Under the pieces are notes generated by a model. The model ran no database searches and was not told the DNA's origin. It saw nothing but the letters and a program-made list of their open reading frames with translations. A stretch of 64,000 nucleotides of DNA. Origin: RGDT01 sp964630925 (GTDB taxonomy: Bacteria > Planctomycetota > Planctomycetia > Gemmatales > Gemmataceae). Positions 23,563 through 31,909 of the stretch are shown here, in pieces. A program made the translations under genes and the position numbers. The DNA is taken from the NCBI GenBank assembly GCA_964630925.1, contig CAZVZK010000013.1, positions 45,950-109,949 on the forward strand, written 5' to 3'. Numbering within the stretch: position 1 is the stretch's first letter; each line of letters begins with the position of its first letter.

Positions 23563-25173
23563 TTACCGCCGCCCCGGCGGGTCGGGAAGCGACGCGGGGC
23601 ACTCCAGATGCCGCGACCACCCCGCGTCATCCCTGGCGGGGAAATCGCTCCTGAAGTGGACGCCGCGCGACTCCGTCCGCTCCTGTGCCGCCCAGATCAT
23701 CAGCCGCGCCACGGTCAGCATGTTCTGCAGCTCCCACCCGGCACGCGACGAGAATTCGCGCCGCAGGACGTAGCGGCACCAGAACGCCACCTGGCGCTCG
23801 GCCTCCTTCATGCCCGCCTTGTCGCGCATCACGCCCATGTTCCGCATCATCAGCCCACGCAGCGCGTTGGTCAGGTCGGCGACGTCCAGCTTGCCCTCCT
23901 CCTCGGGGGTGAAATTGCCCGCGACACGCGGCACCGCGAACGTGTCCGGCATACTCTCTGCCGCCGCGACCGCCCCACGCGCGCACACAGCCCCGTACAC
24001 CAGCCCCTCCAGCAGGCTGTTCGACGCCAGGCGGTTCGCCCCGTGCAGGCCGCTCGAGGTCACCTCGCCCGCCGCCCACAGGCCGGGCAGGCTGCTCCGG
24101 CCCTCGGCATCGACCTTCACCCCGCCCACCATGTAGTGCGCGCCGGGCCGCACCGGGATCAGGTCCGTGGTGATGTCCAGGCCGAAGTCGCGGCACACGC
24201 GGGCGATGGCCGGGAAGTGCGCCAACACGCCGGCCGGCTCCAGGTGCGACAGGTCGAGGTAGACGTTCGGGTGCCGCGTCCGCTCCATCGTGCGGACGAT
24301 GGCCTGTGCCACCACGTCGCGCGTCGCCAATTCGCCGCGCGGGTCGATGTCGAGCATGAATCGCTTGCCGTCCTTGTCGCGCAGATACGCCCCGTGCCCG
24401 CGCACCGCCTCGCTGATGAGGTAACGGCTTGATCCGGCGACGTAGAGGACGGTCGGGTGGAACTGCATGAATTCCATGTCGCGGAGGACGGCCCCGGCCC
24501 TGTACGCCGCCGCCATGCCGTCGCCGGTGGCGACGGGCGGGTTGGTGGTCTCGCGGAAGACGACGCCGGCCCCGCCGCTGGCGAGGATCGTCTGCTTGGC
24601 CCAGACGAGGAGGTTCTCCCGGTTGGCGCGGTGGACCAGCGCCCCGGCGCACGCCCCCTCGTGGGTCATGAGGTCGAGGGTGAACGTCCCGTCCCAGATG
24701 GTGACGTTGGGCGCCTCGCGCGCCGTCTCGATGATGGCACGCATCACCTCCTGCCCGGTGGCGTCGCCCAGCGCGTGGATGATCCGCTGGTGGCTGTGTC
24801 CGCCCTCGCGGGCCAGCCCCGGGTCGAAGTTGGTGCCCCAGCGGATGAGGTCGTCGATGGCGGCGGGCGCCTCGCGGACCACCACGTCCACCACGTCGCG
24901 GTGACACAGGCCCGCGCCGGCGGTGATGGTGTCCTCGATGTGGTTCTCGAAGGTGTCCTCGGGGTCGCGGACGGCGGCGATGCCCCCCTGGGCGTAGGTG
25001 CTGTTGCTCTCGGCCACCTTGTCCTTGGTGACGACGAGGACGCGCAGGTGCGGCGGCACGGTGAGGGCGGCGCGTAAGCCGGCGATCCCACCCCCGATCA
25101 CCAGGATGTCGGTGAAGAGGTGCTGCGTCTCCTTGGGGCCGAAGCGGACGAGGTGGCGTTTGGGGAATGTCAT
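23563..25173 (-). CDS. nadB: L-aspartate oxidase
   Basis: 536 residues. It oxidises aspartate to iminoaspartate with FAD, the first step of bacterial NAD synthesis. The FAD Rossmann motif DILVIGGGIAGLRAAL is at about 23-38; typical NadB segments follow: SNSTYAQGGIAAV, GHSHQRIIHALGDATGQEV (substrate-binding His), DMEFMQFHPTVL, GAHYMVGGVKVD and GLHGANRLASNSLLEGLVYG, with the helical C-terminal domain (NMGVMRD..AERQVAFW). These separate NadB from succinate dehydrogenase. No nadA or nadC is adjacent; quinolinate synthase must be elsewhere. Stop is TAA at 23563. Confidence 0.95.
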   Translation of the reverse strand: MTFPKRHLVRFGPKETQHLFTDILVIGGGIAGLRAALTVPPHLRVLVVTKDKVAESNSTYAQGGIAAVRDPEDTFENHIEDTITAGAGLCHRDVVDVVVREAPAAIDDLIRWGTNFDPGLAREGGHSHQRIIHALGDATGQEVMRAIIETAREAPNVTIWDGTFTLDLMTHEGACAGALVHRANRENLLVWAKQTILASGGAGVVFRETTNPPVATGDGMAAAYRAGAVLRDMEFMQFHPTVLYVAGSSRYLISEAVRGHGAYLRDKDGKRFMLDIDPRGELATRDVVAQAIVRTMERTRHPNVYLDLSHLEPAGVLAHFPAIARVCRDFGLDITTDLIPVRPGAHYMVGGVKVDAEGRSSLPGLWAAGEVTSSGLHGANRLASNSLLEGLVYGAVCARGAVAAAESMPDTFAVPRVAGNFTPEEEGKLDVADLTNALRGLMMRNMGVMRDKAGMKEAERQVAFWCRYVLRREFSSRAGWELQNMLTVARLMIWAAQERTESRGVHFRSDFPARDDAGWSRHLECPASLPDPPGRR

Positions 25174-25239
25174 GCGTCCGCTCCGATCTCGTGGCGAGCG
25201 GCCCGGCGTGAGCGGGCCGTGTGAATCACGCGCCGCGTC

Positions 25240-25878
25240 TCACTTCGCGGCGCCGGCCCGCTCGGGGAAGTGGCCGATGCGCCACTCCATCTGAGCGCAC
25301 AGGTCATCCAACGTCACGCATTCGACGGTGTGCGAGTCGATACGTACCTTCTCCGCACGCCAGCGCAGCCGGACCCTGTCGTGGTCCGAAACGCCCGCGC
25401 TCCGGCCGAGGATCAACAGGGCCTGGAATGTCACATGGCCGCGTCCGAAATCCCTGGCGAACCTCTCGGTCTTCTTGAAGTCATCCAGGGCGTAGAACCA
25501 GTCCACCAACTGACTGAAGCCGTGCTCGTAGCGGGCGCTCCACTCCGTCGTCGTTTTCCGTGGGGCCTTCCTGAAGACGCTGTCCGGCCGTCCGTCCTCC
25601 AGCTCGATGAGGATGAACGACCCATTCCCCCTGTGCCCGACGACGACATCGGCGGCGAAATCACCGACCAGCTCGAACTCGAACGCGAGCAGCGGCGCGG
25701 GGCCGATGGTCGGGGAATACGTCCCCAGGAAGGCGGAGAACTGCTCGTTCTTTTTGAAGAAGGCCTGGATGTCGGCACGCTCGGCGAGCCGTGAACGGCC
25801 ACCGAGAAGCCGCCGGAAGGCGGCGATCTCGGCTCGGCATTTGACCGGATCGAACGTGATCCCCTTCAACTCCTTCAT
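25240..25878 (-). CDS. Shedu-like (DUF4263) nuclease-domain protein
   Basis: 212 residues from ATG 25878, which overlaps the stop of the upstream gene by 4 bases (ATGA). The protein resembles the DUF4263/SduA C-terminal domain: an N-terminal helical part with FFKKNEQFSAFLGTYSPTIG, then the PD-(D/E)xK-type core LVGDFAADVVVGHRGNG followed by SFILIELEDG, where the Asp and Glu would bind metal and the usual Lys is replaced by an acidic residue (IELED rather than IELK), then QLVDWFYALDDF. In Shedu anti-phage systems a related domain acts as a nuclease. Whether this version is active is uncertain given the motif change. Confidence 0.75.
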   Translation of the reverse strand: MKELKGITFDPVKCRAEIAAFRRLLGGRSRLAERADIQAFFKKNEQFSAFLGTYSPTIGPAPLLAFEFELVGDFAADVVVGHRGNGSFILIELEDGRPDSVFRKAPRKTTTEWSARYEHGFSQLVDWFYALDDFKKTERFARDFGRGHVTFQALLILGRSAGVSDHDRVRLRWRAEKVRIDSHTVECVTLDDLCAQMEWRIGHFPERAGAAK

Positions 25879-26165
25879 TGGCCCCGCTTCCCCCCCGCCG
25901 TGCTGAACAGCCTGAGCGTCGATTCCGAGGCGATGTCGAGCAGGACGATCTGAGCATCCTCCAGGCGGAAGAAGACCCGGTACTCGGTGTTCGTCGTCAG
26001 GAGGTACAGATTCTCGACGGGGTCGATGAGGCGCGAGTGTTCGCGGATGATCGCGTCCGTCTCCCAGTTGGCCAGATGTTCGATCCAGGCCCACACCTTG
26101 CGGCGGTCGTCGTCGCCGAGCATCCGCAGGCCGATCTCCACCGGCTCCGTCTTGACGAGCTTCAT
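25875..26165 (-). CDS. RelE/ParE-like small protein coupled to the Shedu-like gene
   Basis: 96 residues, ATG 26165. The second half follows the RelE/HigB pattern: two helices (DRRKVWAWIEHLANWETDAI, then IREHSRLIDP) and the beta sheet ENLYLLTTNTEYRVFFRLED with AQIVLLDIASES. In RelE toxins the RxxF strand and a basic C-terminal tail carry the active residues; here YRVFFR is present, the tail is GGKRGQ. No antitoxin gene is next to it; instead it is translationally coupled to the Shedu-like protein. It may be a toxin, or a fold-related partner with another role. Confidence 0.62.
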   Translation of the reverse strand: MKLVKTEPVEIGLRMLGDDDRRKVWAWIEHLANWETDAIIREHSRLIDPVENLYLLTTNTEYRVFFRLEDAQIVLLDIASESTLRLFSTAGGKRGQ

Positions 26166-26207
26166 GGATGTCCCTCGCTCTCCCTGATCCGCGTGGCAGG
26201 CCATGAT

Positions 26208-29045
26208 TCACTTCTCCCGCGACAGCTCCTTGAGGAACTCCGCGTGCCCCTCGGTGTACTCCGGCGGCGGCTTCGGCCGGCCGCCGCCACGCAGGTCATC
26301 CGACTTGGCGCCGGGAGCCGGCGGCCTGCCGACGCTGCTCGGCAGGTTCGACCCGGTGGCCCGCACCGCCTCCTCATGCTCGGCGCGGCGGCGGGCCAGT
26401 TCCTTCATGTCGCGGAGGAACGCCTCGAACTGCTCGCGCGACATCTTGGCGTCCTTGAGCATGTCCGGGGTGATCTTCTTCCGCAGCTCCTCGAGCTGCA
26501 GCATCACCGCCCGGCTGTCGCGCGGCTTCTCCTTCGCGCCCGGCGGGGTCGGGTCGCCGGGGCCGCCGCCGTGGGCCGGCGTCCGCTGGTCGCCGGGCTT
26601 GCCGGTGCCGGGGGCGGCCCCTCCGGGGGCCTGGCCCGGCGCCTTGCCGCCGCCCGTGCCCTTGCCCGCCGCCTTGCCCTCGCCCTTGTTGCCGTCGCCC
26701 GCGCCCCCCCTGCCCTCGCCGTCGCCGCCCATGCCGCCGGGCTTGCCCTCGCCCTTCGGCTCGCCCGCACCGCCCTCGCCGTCCCCCTTCGACTCGCCGG
26801 GGCGATCACCCATGCCTCCGCCGCCCTTGCCCGTGCCGGCGGGCGGGCCGTCGCCGCCCTTGCCCTTGCCGGCGCCGTCGGCCTTGTCGGCCGGCTTGCC
26901 CTCGCCCTTGCTCCCGCCGTCCCCCTTGCCGGGCTTGCTCTCGCCGCCCGGCTTGCCGTCGGACCCCTTGCCCTCGCCCTCTCCGGGAGGCCCCTTCTTG
27001 GTGTCCTTGGACTCGCCGGGCTTGTCGTCCTTGTTCATGCCGGCGCCGTCGCGGCCCTCGCCGGGCTTGTCATCCGGCTTCGCCGGCTTGGCCTCGCCGG
27101 GCTTCTCGCCCGCGCCTTTGCCCTCGCCCTTCTCCTCCTTCGGCTTGCCCCTCTCATTCTTGTTGAGCGCGTCCTGGAGCTTCTGCGCCGTCTTCTCCGT
27201 TCCCTCGTCCTTGGGGTCCTTCGGGTCTTTCGGGTCGTTGCCGCCCTTGTCCTCTTTCTTCTCGTCCTTGCCGGCCTTGCCGGCGCCGTTCTTCTCGCGG
27301 GCCTTGGCGTCTTCCTTCTCCTCTTTCTCCTCCTTCTCCTTCTGCTCCTGGCGCGCCGCGGCCTCCTTCTTGAGCTTCTCCTCCTGCTTCCTGTCGTGCT
27401 CCACCTGCTTTTTGCGGGCGGCCTCCTCTTTCTGCTTCCGCGCCGCCTCGTCGCCCGCCGCCTCCAGCGTGATCTTGTACTTCTGCGTCGAGGCGCTGTT
27501 CGGCTTGGGGAAGTCGCAGGCGTCGCGTGCCTCCAGCCAGTATTCGATCACCGTGCCGGGCTGGAGGTCCAGCGGCCCCAGCGCCAGCGTCGCGCGGTAG
27601 TGCATCGCCCGCGGCGTCCCGAAGCCCTGCTTGCCGAGCTTGTCCGCCATGTAAGGCCGCGACGGCAACTTCTGCCCGCCTTCGACGGCCAGATGCAGCT
27701 CCATCGCCCCGATGCCGTGGTCGTCCGCCGCGTCGCCCTCCAGCTCGACGGTGCCGTTGGCCGGGGCCTTGATGTCGGCGCCCGGATGGATCAGACGCAC
27801 CGTCGGCGGCATGTCGGGCGTGACGGCGACCTCGGACCACTCGGCGTCCTGATACGTCTCGCCCTCGACGCTCGTGTAGCTCAGCCGATACTTGCCGGGC
27901 CTGTCGAGGACGAGGCGGAAGCGCGGTGCGAAGGGGTCGTTCTCGCCCACATCGCCGCGGATGCTCTCGGCGGGGCCGTCGTTGGGCTGGAAGTCGAGGC
28001 GGGCCTCCTTGACGTGGCGGTTGCCGCGTGCGGTGATCGTGACCTCGGTGCCGCGCAGGTCGTCGAGCTTGCGGGCGGTGCGTGTGCGGTCGGCCTTGCC
28101 GACGTAAGGCCGGTAGCGGTAGCGGGCCAGGAAGTCGCCCAGCAGCGGGGCCGAGCGCGTGGTGATGAGATGCTCCTTGGAGAATCCGTCTCCGGCGGTG
28201 ACGTGGTAGCTGAACCCCGCGCCCACGTCGGCCGGAGCGAGCGTGGCCAGCCACTCGCCGGACGCCTCGTCCCTGGTGAGCGGGCTGCGCCGGTAAGGCT
28301 CATCGGCGCTCTGACGGTACTTCAGCGTCGGGGCGTCGGAATCGCCGGCGCGGGGCACACGGCCCCCGACGCTCGCGACGATGGTGACGGGCGTTCCGAC
28401 GGTGACGACGGCATCGCCGCCCTCGGGCTTGACGATCCCGACCTGGGTGCGTGTCGGGACATCACCGGCGACGGCGAACGGCACGGCGGCCCTGCCGACG
28501 AGGGCGGAGAACGGACGCAGCCCCAGCCACGCGAACAGCAGGACGAAGCAGAACAGCGACGCGGAGAAGAGCGCCGCCGCCATCCACGCCCGGCGTCCGC
28601 TGATGGCCTTCTCCAGGTCGGCGCGTTGCAGGTCCTTGGCGGCGCGCGAGTTGATGCCGGCGCGGAAGACGCTCGGGAGGCGCTCGCCCTGGAGGTCGAT
28701 CCAGTTGAGGACGTTGTTGCGTCCGGTGCCGGCCTCCTCCTCGAGCAGGCGGGCGGCGTAGTGCGGGTTGACGTCCATGCGGAGGGGGCGGATGAGGGCG
28801 AACCAGGCATAGGCCCCGGCGCCGCTCAGGAAGAGGATGAGCGTGAATTGCCGGGTCGGGGCGCTGAGGATGAACGTGCGGTCGAGGACGGCCATGAGGC
28901 AGACGAAGGCGAGGACGAGGGCGGCGAGGCCGAAGCCGCCGGCGGCGAGGTCGAGGAGGCGGACGCGGGCGCGGGCCCTGTCGAGTGTGGAGCTGACGAA
29001 CGCCTCACTCCTGGATGCAGGCTTTTCCTGAACCGTGGCGGACAT
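26208..29045 (-). CDS. DUF4175-type membrane protein with low-complexity tail
   Basis: 945 residues. Two membrane segments near the N-terminus (about 37-55 and 64-83) and one at about 152-175, then a large exported region with Ig-like strands (RYRPYVGKADRTRTARKLDD, EVTITARGN, RFRLVLDRPGKYRLSYTS) as in DUF4175 proteins. Residues about 525-575 are a charged coiled coil (KQKEEAARKKQVEHDRKQEE). Residues about 580-840 are almost entirely Gly/Lys/Glu/Pro/Asp repeats of the GEGKPGG type. The C-terminus (LQLEELRKKITPDMLKDAKM) is again structured. In other planctomycetes such genes follow MoxR/DUF58/VWA clusters; here no such partner is adjacent. The 465- to 1068-codon frames on the opposite strand are compositional artefacts. 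Confidence 0.85.
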   Translation of the reverse strand: MSATVQEKPASRSEAFVSSTLDRARARVRLLDLAAGGFGLAALVLAFVCLMAVLDRTFILSAPTRQFTLILFLSGAGAYAWFALIRPLRMDVNPHYAARLLEEEAGTGRNNVLNWIDLQGERLPSVFRAGINSRAAKDLQRADLEKAISGRRAWMAAALFSASLFCFVLLFAWLGLRPFSALVGRAAVPFAVAGDVPTRTQVGIVKPEGGDAVVTVGTPVTIVASVGGRVPRAGDSDAPTLKYRQSADEPYRRSPLTRDEASGEWLATLAPADVGAGFSYHVTAGDGFSKEHLITTRSAPLLGDFLARYRYRPYVGKADRTRTARKLDDLRGTEVTITARGNRHVKEARLDFQPNDGPAESIRGDVGENDPFAPRFRLVLDRPGKYRLSYTSVEGETYQDAEWSEVAVTPDMPPTVRLIHPGADIKAPANGTVELEGDAADDHGIGAMELHLAVEGGQKLPSRPYMADKLGKQGFGTPRAMHYRATLALGPLDLQPGTVIEYWLEARDACDFPKPNSASTQKYKITLEAAGDEAARKQKEEAARKKQVEHDRKQEEKLKKEAAARQEQKEKEEKEEKEDAKAREKNGAGKAGKDEKKEDKGGNDPKDPKDPKDEGTEKTAQKLQDALNKNERGKPKEEKGEGKGAGEKPGEAKPAKPDDKPGEGRDGAGMNKDDKPGESKDTKKGPPGEGEGKGSDGKPGGESKPGKGDGGSKGEGKPADKADGAGKGKGGDGPPAGTGKGGGGMGDRPGESKGDGEGGAGEPKGEGKPGGMGGDGEGRGGAGDGNKGEGKAAGKGTGGGKAPGQAPGGAAPGTGKPGDQRTPAHGGGPGDPTPPGAKEKPRDSRAVMLQLEELRKKITPDMLKDAKMSREQFEAFLRDMKELARRRAEHEEAVRATGSNLPSSVGRPPAPGAKSDDLRGGGRPKPPPEYTEGHAEFLKELSREK

Positions 29046-29127
29046 GCGTGGCCCTCCGTCCGACTTCCCCAGTCCCTAGTATAACCGCCACCCCGCCCCC
29101 GGCACAATCACTCACCCCGAGGCACGC

Positions 29128-29991
29128 ATGATCGGACGCCGCACCTTCCTCGCCGCCAGCGCCGCCGCCTTCGCCGCTTCCGCTGTCCGCGCCGAAGAGT
29201 CAGGCCCCGGCTTCCGCCTCGGCCTGGTGACGTACAACGTCGCGGCGGCGTGGGAGCTGCCGACGCTCCTGAAGGTGTGCAAGGACACCGGCATCGGCCC
29301 GGTGGAATTGCGCACGACGCACAAGCACGGCGTCGAGCCGACGCTGTCGAAGGAGAAGCGCAAGGAGGTGAAGCAGAAGTTCGCCGACGCCGGCGTCGAG
29401 ATCTGGGGTTGCGGCAGCACCTGCGACTTCCACTGGCCGGACGGCGAGAAGGTCAAGAAGCAGATCGAGCTGTGCAAGCAGTTCATCGGGCTGACGGCGG
29501 ACATCGGCGGGAAGGGCGTGAAGGTGCGCCCGAATGACCTGCCGAAGGGCGTGGAGACTGCGAAGACGCTGGAGCAGATCGGCAAGTCGCTGACGGAGTG
29601 CGGCAAGGCCGCGGCGGACGCCGGCGTGGAGGTGTGGGTGGAGGTCCACGGGCGCGGCACCGCCCACCCGCCGCACGTCAAGACGATGATGGAGACGTGC
29701 GGGCACAAGAGCGTGGGCATCACCTGGAACAGCAACCCGACGGACGTCAAGGACGGCTCGGTGGCGGAGTACTTCAAGCTCCTTTCGCCGTGGCTGATGT
29801 CGTGCCACATCAACGACCTGTGGAAGGACCCGAAGGGCTACCCGTACCGCGAGCTGTTCAAGCTCTTGAAGGCGCACGGCTACAAGCGGGCGACGCTGAT
29901 CGAGGTCGGGGCGGTGTTCAAGGAGCCAGACGCCGGGGCGACGTTCCTGCGCCACTACAAGGCGCTGTGGGAGTCGTTGGTGAAGGGGTGA
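29128..29991 (+). CDS. Exported sugar phosphate isomerase/epimerase-like TIM-barrel protein
   Basis: 287 residues. The N-terminus MIGRRTFLAASAAAFAASAV contains a twin-arginine signal (GRRTFLA), so the protein is folded and cofactor-loaded before export. The rest matches the xylose isomerase-like barrel: FRLGLVTYNVAAAWELPTLL, VELRTTHKHGVEPTLS, FADAGVEIWGCGSTC, AGVEVWVEVHGRGTAHP (catalytic Glu and His), VGITWNSNPTD, MSCHINDLW and ATLIEVGAVFKEPDAGATF. Such Tat-exported members are very frequent in planctomycetes and act on unknown sugars or inositols. Confidence 0.88.
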   Translation: MIGRRTFLAASAAAFAASAVRAEESGPGFRLGLVTYNVAAAWELPTLLKVCKDTGIGPVELRTTHKHGVEPTLSKEKRKEVKQKFADAGVEIWGCGSTCDFHWPDGEKVKKQIELCKQFIGLTADIGGKGVKVRPNDLPKGVETAKTLEQIGKSLTECGKAAADAGVEVWVEVHGRGTAHPPHVKTMMETCGHKSVGITWNSNPTDVKDGSVAEYFKLLSPWLMSCHINDLWKDPKGYPYRELFKLLKAHGYKRATLIEVGAVFKEPDAGATFLRHYKALWESLVKG

Positions 29992-30075
29992 GCGGCCGGC
30001 ATGTCTTCTTCGGGCCGGTGATGGTATGGGCACGGCCCCGGCGGGGATGCCGGGTTGTCCTCCCGCGAGGTGCCC

Positions 30076-31251
30076 ATGCCGTCGCTTACGCTGGCGATGT
30101 TGCTGCTGATGTCGCCTTCCGCCGAGGACCGGCGCGCCCTGCCCGAGGCCAGTATCGTGAAGACGCCGGATGTCACGCTCCACTTCGACGCGGTGTGCGG
30201 CCCGTCCGGGCTGGGCGGGATTGACGTGTTCATGACGAGCGACGAGGGCATCACCTGGGATAAGGTCAAGGATCACGTGAGTGTCCAACTGCCTCCCATC
30301 GGCCCGAGCGGCGTTCCCGCGGCCGCCAAGGTGACGGTGCGGCTGCCGCGCGAGGGCTTGGTCTACGGGCTCCACGTCGCCGGCGTGAGCAAGGTCGGAC
30401 TCAGCTCCGGCGACCCCAAGCCGGGCGACGTGCCCCAGGTGCGCGTCGAGCTCGACACACAGGCCCCTGTCGCCGAGATGTTCATGCCCGCGGCCGACCC
30501 CAAGCGCCCGGACCACATCATCCTGAGTTGGAAGGTCACTGACCGTAACCTCGCGGTGAATCCGATCACGATCGAGTGGTCCGAGACGCCGAAAGGCCCC
30601 TGGCAGCCCATCTGGGGGCCACAACTCCCCAACGCGCTCCACGGGGAGCAACACCCTCCCGGCGCGACAGGCAGCCACGTCTGGCACATCACCGGGCAGA
30701 TCCCCGCACAGGCGTACCTCCGCCTGACCGTCCGTGACCGGGCCGGCAACGTCTCCCGCGCCGAGACAAAGCAGCCCGTCCCCCTGGACGTGGTGAAGCC
30801 GCGTATCGAGAACGTGCGTCTCGCGGAGGAGGCGAAGGGCCTCCCCGCGCCACCCCCGCCAGTCGAGTCGAAAGCGGAGGCCCCCATCGCCGAGTTGTTC
30901 ACGCCCTCACCTGACCCGGTTCGACAAGGCCGTCTCGTGTTGAGTTGGAAGTGCAGTGGCCAAAATCTCGCGGTGAACCCGATCTCGCTGGAGTGGGCCG
31001 GGAAGCCGGAGGGCCCTTGGACCTTCATCGGCGGGCCGCGACTTCCGAATGAGAACACCGGCAGCCCGTGTCGTCCCGATGCCACGGGGACTCATGGGTG
31101 GAAGCTCCCGGAGCAGATCCCGCCCCAGGTGTATCTGCGGCTGACGGTCCGCGACAAGGCAGGTAGGACTACCGTGGCGGCCACGGGCCGACCCTTGCTC
31201 TTGTATGTGGGAAGGCCGATCCCCGGCCCTGTTCGGATCGAGGACGAGTGA
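30076..31251 (+). CDS. Secreted repeat protein, unknown
   Basis: 391 residues, ATG 30076 with GCGAGGT 6 bases before it; a TTG 21 bases upstream is a poor alternative. A short signal peptide (MPSLTLAMLLLMSPSAE) leads a beta-rich protein. A module of about 110 residues occurs twice: SWKVTDRNLAVNPITIEWSE with GPWQPIWGPQLPNALHGEQH, and later SWKCSGQNLAVNPISLEWAG with GPWTFIGGPRLPNENTGSPC, each ending in IP.Q.YLRLTVRD.AG. The pattern suggests tandem Ig/FN3-like domains. No enzymatic motif. It may be an exported binding protein. Confidence 0.75.
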   Translation: MPSLTLAMLLLMSPSAEDRRALPEASIVKTPDVTLHFDAVCGPSGLGGIDVFMTSDEGITWDKVKDHVSVQLPPIGPSGVPAAAKVTVRLPREGLVYGLHVAGVSKVGLSSGDPKPGDVPQVRVELDTQAPVAEMFMPAADPKRPDHIILSWKVTDRNLAVNPITIEWSETPKGPWQPIWGPQLPNALHGEQHPPGATGSHVWHITGQIPAQAYLRLTVRDRAGNVSRAETKQPVPLDVVKPRIENVRLAEEAKGLPAPPPPVESKAEAPIAELFTPSPDPVRQGRLVLSWKCSGQNLAVNPISLEWAGKPEGPWTFIGGPRLPNENTGSPCRPDATGTHGWKLPEQIPPQVYLRLTVRDKAGRTTVAATGRPLLLYVGRPIPGPVRIEDE

Positions 31252-31265
31252 GCCACTCGGCCGTG

Positions 31266-31907
31266 TCATTCGGGCGCGGGTGGGGTGGGAAGCCGGGCGG
31301 CGAGGACGCTCACCAGCTTGCGGAAGGAGCGTGAGGAGGCGATACACTCGGCCAGGCTCATGTGGCCGACGAGCCGGGCCTGGTCGATGGTCTCCTTGTA
31401 CGCCCTCGTCCTGGGGAGGTGTCGTTTGATCCACGCCTTCCCCAGCTTCTCGCCCTCGGGGTCGGCGGGCTTCGGTAGGTCGGCGGGAAGGCCGTTCTTA
31501 CCCCGCAGGGACTCCGCGGAGGCGGCGAACCACGTCTCGAACATGACATTCGGCAGCACGCACTCGATCTCGGTGTGCGGGTCCGAGCGCTCGGCGCGCG
31601 CCCATTCGATGAGCTGTTGAGCGCGTGCCTTCGGGCAATTCTCATCACGCCCTTCCGTATCGACCATCAGGAGCAGGAGACGGCGGAGGTCGGTGCGGGC
31701 CGTGCCGTGGAGCTTGATCGCCGCCGCCTCAACGACGGGCCGCAGTCCCTCACCGTCTGGAAGCAGGAGCCGGCCCTGCTTCTGTCGCCAGGGGATGACC
31801 TCGATGTAATCACCGCCGAGATGCTCGTACCATACCCGCTCGAGCAGGGGGCGGATGGCGGCGTCCTCCCCGTGGCCCTCGACGATGACGACGACGCGGA
31901 GCGGCAT
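31266..31907 (-). CDS. DUF4276/Toprim-like protein paired with AAA ATPase
   Basis: 213 residues from ATG 31907, 2 bases after the ATPase stop, so the stop and start share one ribosome binding site (TGAGGATG). The N-terminus VVVIVEGHGEDAAIRPLLER carries the Glu of a Toprim-like fold and LLLLMVDTEGRDENC (about 77-91) supplies the Asp-x-Glu/Asp metal cluster. The C-terminal half (NVMFETWFAASAESLRGKNG) is the typical DUF4276 continuation. In Toprim/ATPase pairs such as OLD-type systems the Toprim part is the nuclease and the ATPase the sensor. I infer a defence-type effector; no direct evidence of activity. Confidence 0.78.
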   Translation of the reverse strand: MPLRVVVIVEGHGEDAAIRPLLERVWYEHLGGDYIEVIPWRQKQGRLLLPDGEGLRPVVEAAAIKLHGTARTDLRRLLLLMVDTEGRDENCPKARAQQLIEWARAERSDPHTEIECVLPNVMFETWFAASAESLRGKNGLPADLPKPADPEGEKLGKAWIKRHLPRTRAYKETIDQARLVGHMSLAECIASSRSFRKLVSVLAARLPTPPAPE

Positions 31908-31909
31908 CC

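Noticed and set aside
25878..29084. 1068-codon + strand frame opposite the DUF4175-type gene
   Set aside because: It is made of Leu/Ala/Arg/Val-rich sequence complementary to the low-complexity tail and has no family features; the minus-strand protein has clear domains.
29200..30687. 495-codon minus frame opposite the TIM-barrel protein
   Set aside because: Shadow of two plus-strand genes with signal peptides and recognisable domains.
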